Below, piece after piece: positions 34,344 through 37,397 of a stretch of 37,397 nucleotides of DNA. The notes under the pieces were generated by a model that did not search any database, was not told where the DNA came from, and was given only the letters and a program-made list of their open reading frames with translations. Made by a program: the position numbers and the translations under genes. Position 1 is the stretch's first letter. Each line of letters begins with the position of its first letter. Origin of the DNA: an uncultured Pelagibacteraceae bacterium (GTDB taxonomy: Bacteria > Pseudomonadota > Alphaproteobacteria > Pelagibacterales > Pelagibacteraceae); assembly GCA_902537555.1 (NCBI GenBank), contig CACBBR010000011.1:1-37397 (forward strand), written 5' to 3'.

Positions 34344-36629
34344 ATGAAAAAAAATAAAATTGAACATTATTCAGATAAAGAGGCACTTGAATTTCATAAT
34401 TTAAATAAATCTGGCAAGATTGAGATAAATTCATCCAAACCAATGACATCAAAAAGAGATCTAGCTTTAGCGTATTCTCCGGGAGTGGCAGCACCAGTTA
34501 AAGAGATATATAAAAATCCAGATCGAGCATATGACTATACTACTAAAGGTAATTTGGTTGCTGTGATAAGTAATGGCTCAGCAATTTTAGGATTAGGAAA
34601 TTTAGGAGCAATCGCTTCTAAACCTGTGATGGAAGGTAAAGCAGTATTATTCAAAAGATTTGCAGATATAGACGCTATAGATTTAGAAATTAACAGTAAT
34701 GATCCAATAGAAATAGTGAAAAGTATAAAAAATTTTGCTGTTAGCTTTGGCGGTATTAATCTTGAAGATATAGCTGCTCCAGAATGTTTTATAATAGAGG
34801 AAAATCTAAAAAAATTACTAGATATTCCAGTATTTCATGATGACCAACATGGTACAGCGATAATAACATCAGCTGCTCTTATAAACTCAATTCATATTAC
34901 CAAAAAAAAAATTTCTAAAATTAAAGTTGTTGTAAATGGTGCAGGTGCATCTGCTATGGCATGCTCTGATTTATTTATAAAGTTAGGTGTAAAAAAACAA
35001 AACCTAACAATGATTGATAGCAAAGGTGTTATTAGTCTAAATAGAAAAAAATTAAATAAATGGAAAATGAATTATGCAAAAAAAACTAATGATAAAAATT
35101 TAAATGATGCGTTGAAAAATGCGGATGTTTTTTTAGGTTTATCATCAGCAGGTATTTTAAAAAAAGAAATGATTAAACAGATGGCAAAAAATCCAATAAT
35201 TTTTGCCTGCGCTAATCCTGATCCTGAAATTCTACCTGAAGATGCCTACAAAGTTAGAAGAGATGCAATTATAGCAACTGGTAGGTCTGACTATGCAAAC
35301 CAAGTTAATAATTTAATTGGTTTCCCATACATTTTTCGAGGTGCCCTTGATGTAAGAGCAAAAACTATTAATGAAGAAATGAAAATTGCAGCAGCAAATG
35401 CAATTGCGAAATTAGCTAGGGAAAGAGTACCTGATGAAGTTGCAGCAGCTATGGGAGGAGATCGTCCAAAATATGGTAAAGACTATATTATACCTTCTAC
35501 ATTTGATCCAAGGCTAATAAGTGTAATTCCTGTAGCAGTAGCAAAAGCTGCAATTAAAAGTGGGGTTGCTAGAAAAAACATTGAAGATTTCAATTTATAT
35601 TCTGAACAATTAAAACAAAGATTGGATCCATCCGTAACTATTCTTCAGGGTATAAATAATCAAGTTAAAAAAAACCAAAAAACTGTTGTATTTGCAGATG
35701 GTGAAGATGAAAATACACTTAAAGCTGCAATCGCATTTAAAAATAGTGGATTAGGTATTCCTATAATTGTTGCAAAAGAAAAATTGGTTAAACAAAGATT
35801 AAAGGAAATTGGGTATGGTGAGAATCTTGATATTAAAATTGTTAATTCTACAGATAAAAAAATGAGAGATAAATATGTAAAATTTCTTTTTGAAAAATTG
35901 CATAGAGAACAAGGATTGCTTGAAAGAGATTGTGATAGAATAGTAAGAAATGACAGGGTTATTTGGGGTACTTGTATGGTTGAATGTGGAGATGCAGATG
36001 CAATGGTTACAGGCAATACGAGAAGATATTCTCAGTCACTAGAAAAAATTACAAAAGTTATACCTCCTAGAGAAGGAGAAATTATGTTTGGATTAAATAT
36101 GTTAGTTAGCAAAGGAAAAACTGTATTTATTGGTGATACCTCTGTTAATGAATATCCCTCGTCAAAACAATTAGCTGACATAGCAATTTCAGCAGCAAGG
36201 GTAGTTAGATTATTTGGTTTCGATCCAAAGGTTGCTTTTTTATCCCACTCTACTTTTGGACAACCAATTACAAGTCGTACAAAACATATAAGAGATGCAG
36301 TAGATATCTTAAAATCGAGGAATGTAAATTTTAAATTTGATGGTGATATGCAACCAGATGTTGCTCTTAACAATGAATATTCTGACTTGTACCCTTTTTC
36401 TGAAATTGTAGGCAATGCAAATATATTAATAATGCCAGGTCAACATAGTGCAGCAATTTCATATAAAATTATGAAAACATTAGGAGATGCTAAAGTTATT
36501 GGTCCATTGTTAGTTGGTCTTGCGCAACCAATAGAAATTGCTCCATTAAGATCCTCTACTTCAGAAATATTAAATTTGGCTTCCGTTGCAGCTTATTCTG
36601 CTGGTATAATTAATTACAAAAAAAAATAA
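34344..36629 (+). CDS. maeB: NADP-dependent malic enzyme fused to a phosphotransacetylase-like domain (MaeB)
   Basis: A 761-residue protein. Residues about 1-420 are a malic enzyme: TSKRDLALAYSPGVAAPVKEI, the metal/substrate region AAPECFIIEE, FHDDQHGTAI and the dinucleotide-binding VVVNGAGASAMA. Residues about 440-761 resemble phosphate acetyltransferase (VFADGEDENTLKAA, MFGLNMLV, FLSHSTFGQP), which in MaeB enzymes is mainly regulatory and responds to acetyl-CoA. It decarboxylates malate to pyruvate with NADPH. Monocistronic, convergent with the BON gene (7-base gap). Confidence 0.95.
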   Translation: MKKNKIEHYSDKEALEFHNLNKSGKIEINSSKPMTSKRDLALAYSPGVAAPVKEIYKNPDRAYDYTTKGNLVAVISNGSAILGLGNLGAIASKPVMEGKAVLFKRFADIDAIDLEINSNDPIEIVKSIKNFAVSFGGINLEDIAAPECFIIEENLKKLLDIPVFHDDQHGTAIITSAALINSIHITKKKISKIKVVVNGAGASAMACSDLFIKLGVKKQNLTMIDSKGVISLNRKKLNKWKMNYAKKTNDKNLNDALKNADVFLGLSSAGILKKEMIKQMAKNPIIFACANPDPEILPEDAYKVRRDAIIATGRSDYANQVNNLIGFPYIFRGALDVRAKTINEEMKIAAANAIAKLARERVPDEVAAAMGGDRPKYGKDYIIPSTFDPRLISVIPVAVAKAAIKSGVARKNIEDFNLYSEQLKQRLDPSVTILQGINNQVKKNQKTVVFADGEDENTLKAAIAFKNSGLGIPIIVAKEKLVKQRLKEIGYGENLDIKIVNSTDKKMRDKYVKFLFEKLHREQGLLERDCDRIVRNDRVIWGTCMVECGDADAMVTGNTRRYSQSLEKITKVIPPREGEIMFGLNMLVSKGKTVFIGDTSVNEYPSSKQLADIAISAARVVRLFGFDPKVAFLSHSTFGQPITSRTKHIRDAVDILKSRNVNFKFDGDMQPDVALNNEYSDLYPFSEIVGNANILIMPGQHSAAISYKIMKTLGDAKVIGPLLVGLAQPIEIAPLRSSTSEILNLASVAAYSAGIINYKKK

Positions 36630-36636
36630 AAAATAT

Positions 36637-37230
36637 TTATTTTTTTACAACTCTTAAATCGTCAACTAAAAATATACTAGTAATTACATCTTCGACATCT
36701 AAAATTTGTTTAGCTTCTTTTGTCACTTCATCTCTCTCTATTTTATTTTGAGCTATACCATAAATATAGATTTTCTTTTTATATGTATCGATGTTGTAAT
36801 TAACAGATTTTATTTTTTTGTTACCTATCATAGCTGTTCTGAGTTGTGAGGTAATAAGTAAATCTTTTGCAGATCTTTTAAAATCAAAGTTTTCTTTAAT
36901 TTGTAAGTCATTATTTACTGACCTAGCTCCCTTAATTTCCCATGCTAACTTTGTAATTCTTAGCTTATCCTCAACAGAATTTACTTTACCAGTCAGAAAT
37001 ATTCTTCCATCAAGAATTTTAGTTTTGACAGAAATAATATAACTTTTATCTGCTGATAATAATTTTGCTCTAAGGTTTTGTTGCATTATTGAGTCGTCTA
37101 TTTGGGTTCCTAAGCTTCTGGGATCTAAAGCGATTGAAACTCCCGTACCCAAAACTCCTGTTGATGAATAACCAACACATCCAGAAAGAATAACAAAAAT
37201 AAGCAATGTAATAGTTTTTTTAATTTTCAT
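36637..37230 (-). CDS. BON-domain outer-membrane lipoprotein (DolP/YraP-like)
   Basis: A 197-residue lipoprotein. Signal peptide MKIKKTITLLIFVILSGC with lipobox LSGC (Cys at about 18). Two BON domains follow: one around SIMQQNLRAKLLSADKSYIISVKTKILDGRIFLTGKVNSVEDK and another around ITSQLRTAMIGNKKIKSVNYNIDTYKKKIYIYGIAQNKIERDEV. Its length and position just after rsmI match DolP (YraP), a protein of outer-membrane integrity. The start overlaps the upstream rsmI stop by 11 bases. Confidence 0.88.
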   Translation of the reverse strand: MKIKKTITLLIFVILSGCVGYSSTGVLGTGVSIALDPRSLGTQIDDSIMQQNLRAKLLSADKSYIISVKTKILDGRIFLTGKVNSVEDKLRITKLAWEIKGARSVNNDLQIKENFDFKRSAKDLLITSQLRTAMIGNKKIKSVNYNIDTYKKKIYIYGIAQNKIERDEVTKEAKQILDVEDVITSIFLVDDLRVVKK

Positions 37231-37397
37231 TTTTAATTTTAAGACAATAATTATAAATAAGTTTTTTTGATATTTCTCTATCTTTTGAAACTTTTAGTAC
37301 AATATCTTTAATGGTCATTTTTTTAATTAATTTGTTAATTTTTTTTTTATCTGATTCTTGAAGTTCTTTAAAACTTAATATTTCTTTTTTTGCCTCA
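37220..37397 (-). CDS. rsmI: 16S rRNA 2'-O-methyltransferase RsmI, C-terminal end only (truncated by window edge)
   Basis: An open minus-strand frame runs from the window end to TAA at 37222-37220, giving 58 residues that end DIVLKVSKDREISKKLIYNYCLKIKNEN. This matches the style of the RsmI C-terminal tail (VSxxxxxxKKxLYxxAL) and the location upstream of a YraP/DolP-like gene fits the yraL-yraP neighbourhood of other Proteobacteria. The catalytic part lies outside the window, so the assignment rests on a short tail plus context. Confidence 0.6.
   Translation of the reverse strand, partial: EAKKEILSFKELQESDKKKINKLIKKMTIKDIVLKVSKDREISKKLIYNYCLKIKNEN

Noticed and set aside
35660-36415. Two minus-strand frames within maeB
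   Set aside because: Antisense shadows of the phosphotransacetylase-like domain, with no recognisable motif or start signal.
1-37397. CRISPR arrays, insertion sequences, prophage or tRNA/rRNA genes
   Set aside because: No repeated spacer pattern, transposase, integrase or RNA-gene-like GC-rich segment is visible; nearly all bases belong to conserved protein genes.

Overview
The window is a very AT-rich, tightly packed chromosomal segment. It most likely comes from a SAR11-type alphaproteobacterium (Pelagibacterales). This inference rests on four things: extreme A/T bias with lysine/asparagine/isoleucine-rich proteins, intergenic gaps of almost zero, gene orders typical of Alphaproteobacteria (mutM-ubiE-ubiB-coaBC-dut beside rpsT/dnaA, irr beside fabA-fabB-fabI, fur-miaB-phoH-ybeY-lnt-metK), and very few recognisable terminators. 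About 39 protein genes are visible, two of them cut by the window edges. I see no rRNA or tRNA genes, insertion sequences, prophage or CRISPR. No gap exceeds 300 bases.

Layout. 1-519: the end of a plsC-type acyltransferase, convergent with dnaN. 516-4478 (minus): mutM, rpsT, dnaA and dnaN, with a 267-base AT-rich, repeat-containing gap upstream of dnaA. 4512-9611 (plus): ubiE, ubiB, coaBC, dut, a MoeB/ThiF-family E1-like enzyme and a secreted SH3-domain protein. 9604-11993 (minus): an accessory redox cluster of rubrerythrin, a GlpC/HdrD-like iron-sulfur protein and a DUF3501 protein. 12110-12538 (minus): a Fur-family regulator best read as Irr. 12611-15111 (plus): fabA-fabB-fabI for unsaturated fatty acid synthesis, followed by an unlisted 49-residue membrane protein and a Tat-exported MsrB.

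15782-22653 (minus): nusA, infB, rbfA, rpsO, pnp and a small ABM-fold monooxygenase-like gene. 22751-29063 (minus): tsaB (short), fur, miaB, phoH, ybeY, lnt, metK. 29011-31139: a secreted polysaccharide deacetylase convergent with a Bax-like glucosaminidase. 31178-34294 (minus): murJ, trpS and a NifU-like scaffold. 34344-36629 (plus): a malic enzyme-phosphotransacetylase fusion. 36637-37397 (minus): the tail of rsmI followed by a two-BON-domain lipoprotein.

Most of this is conserved core biology. The most interesting part lies around 9.6-12.6 kb. A rubrerythrin without a rubredoxin domain is followed by an iron-sulfur electron carrier and a protein of unknown function. A strong GC-rich hairpin sits between the first two genes. 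Three copies of a shared TTTAGAA-N3-TT.T-type element lie in the rbr and irr/fabA promoter regions, next to an Irr-like gene. The second signal is an intrinsic terminator in the leader of nusA, downstream of a good promoter and 15 bases before the start codon, which suggests attenuation of the nusA operon. All functional statements come from reading motifs by eye; no database search was run.
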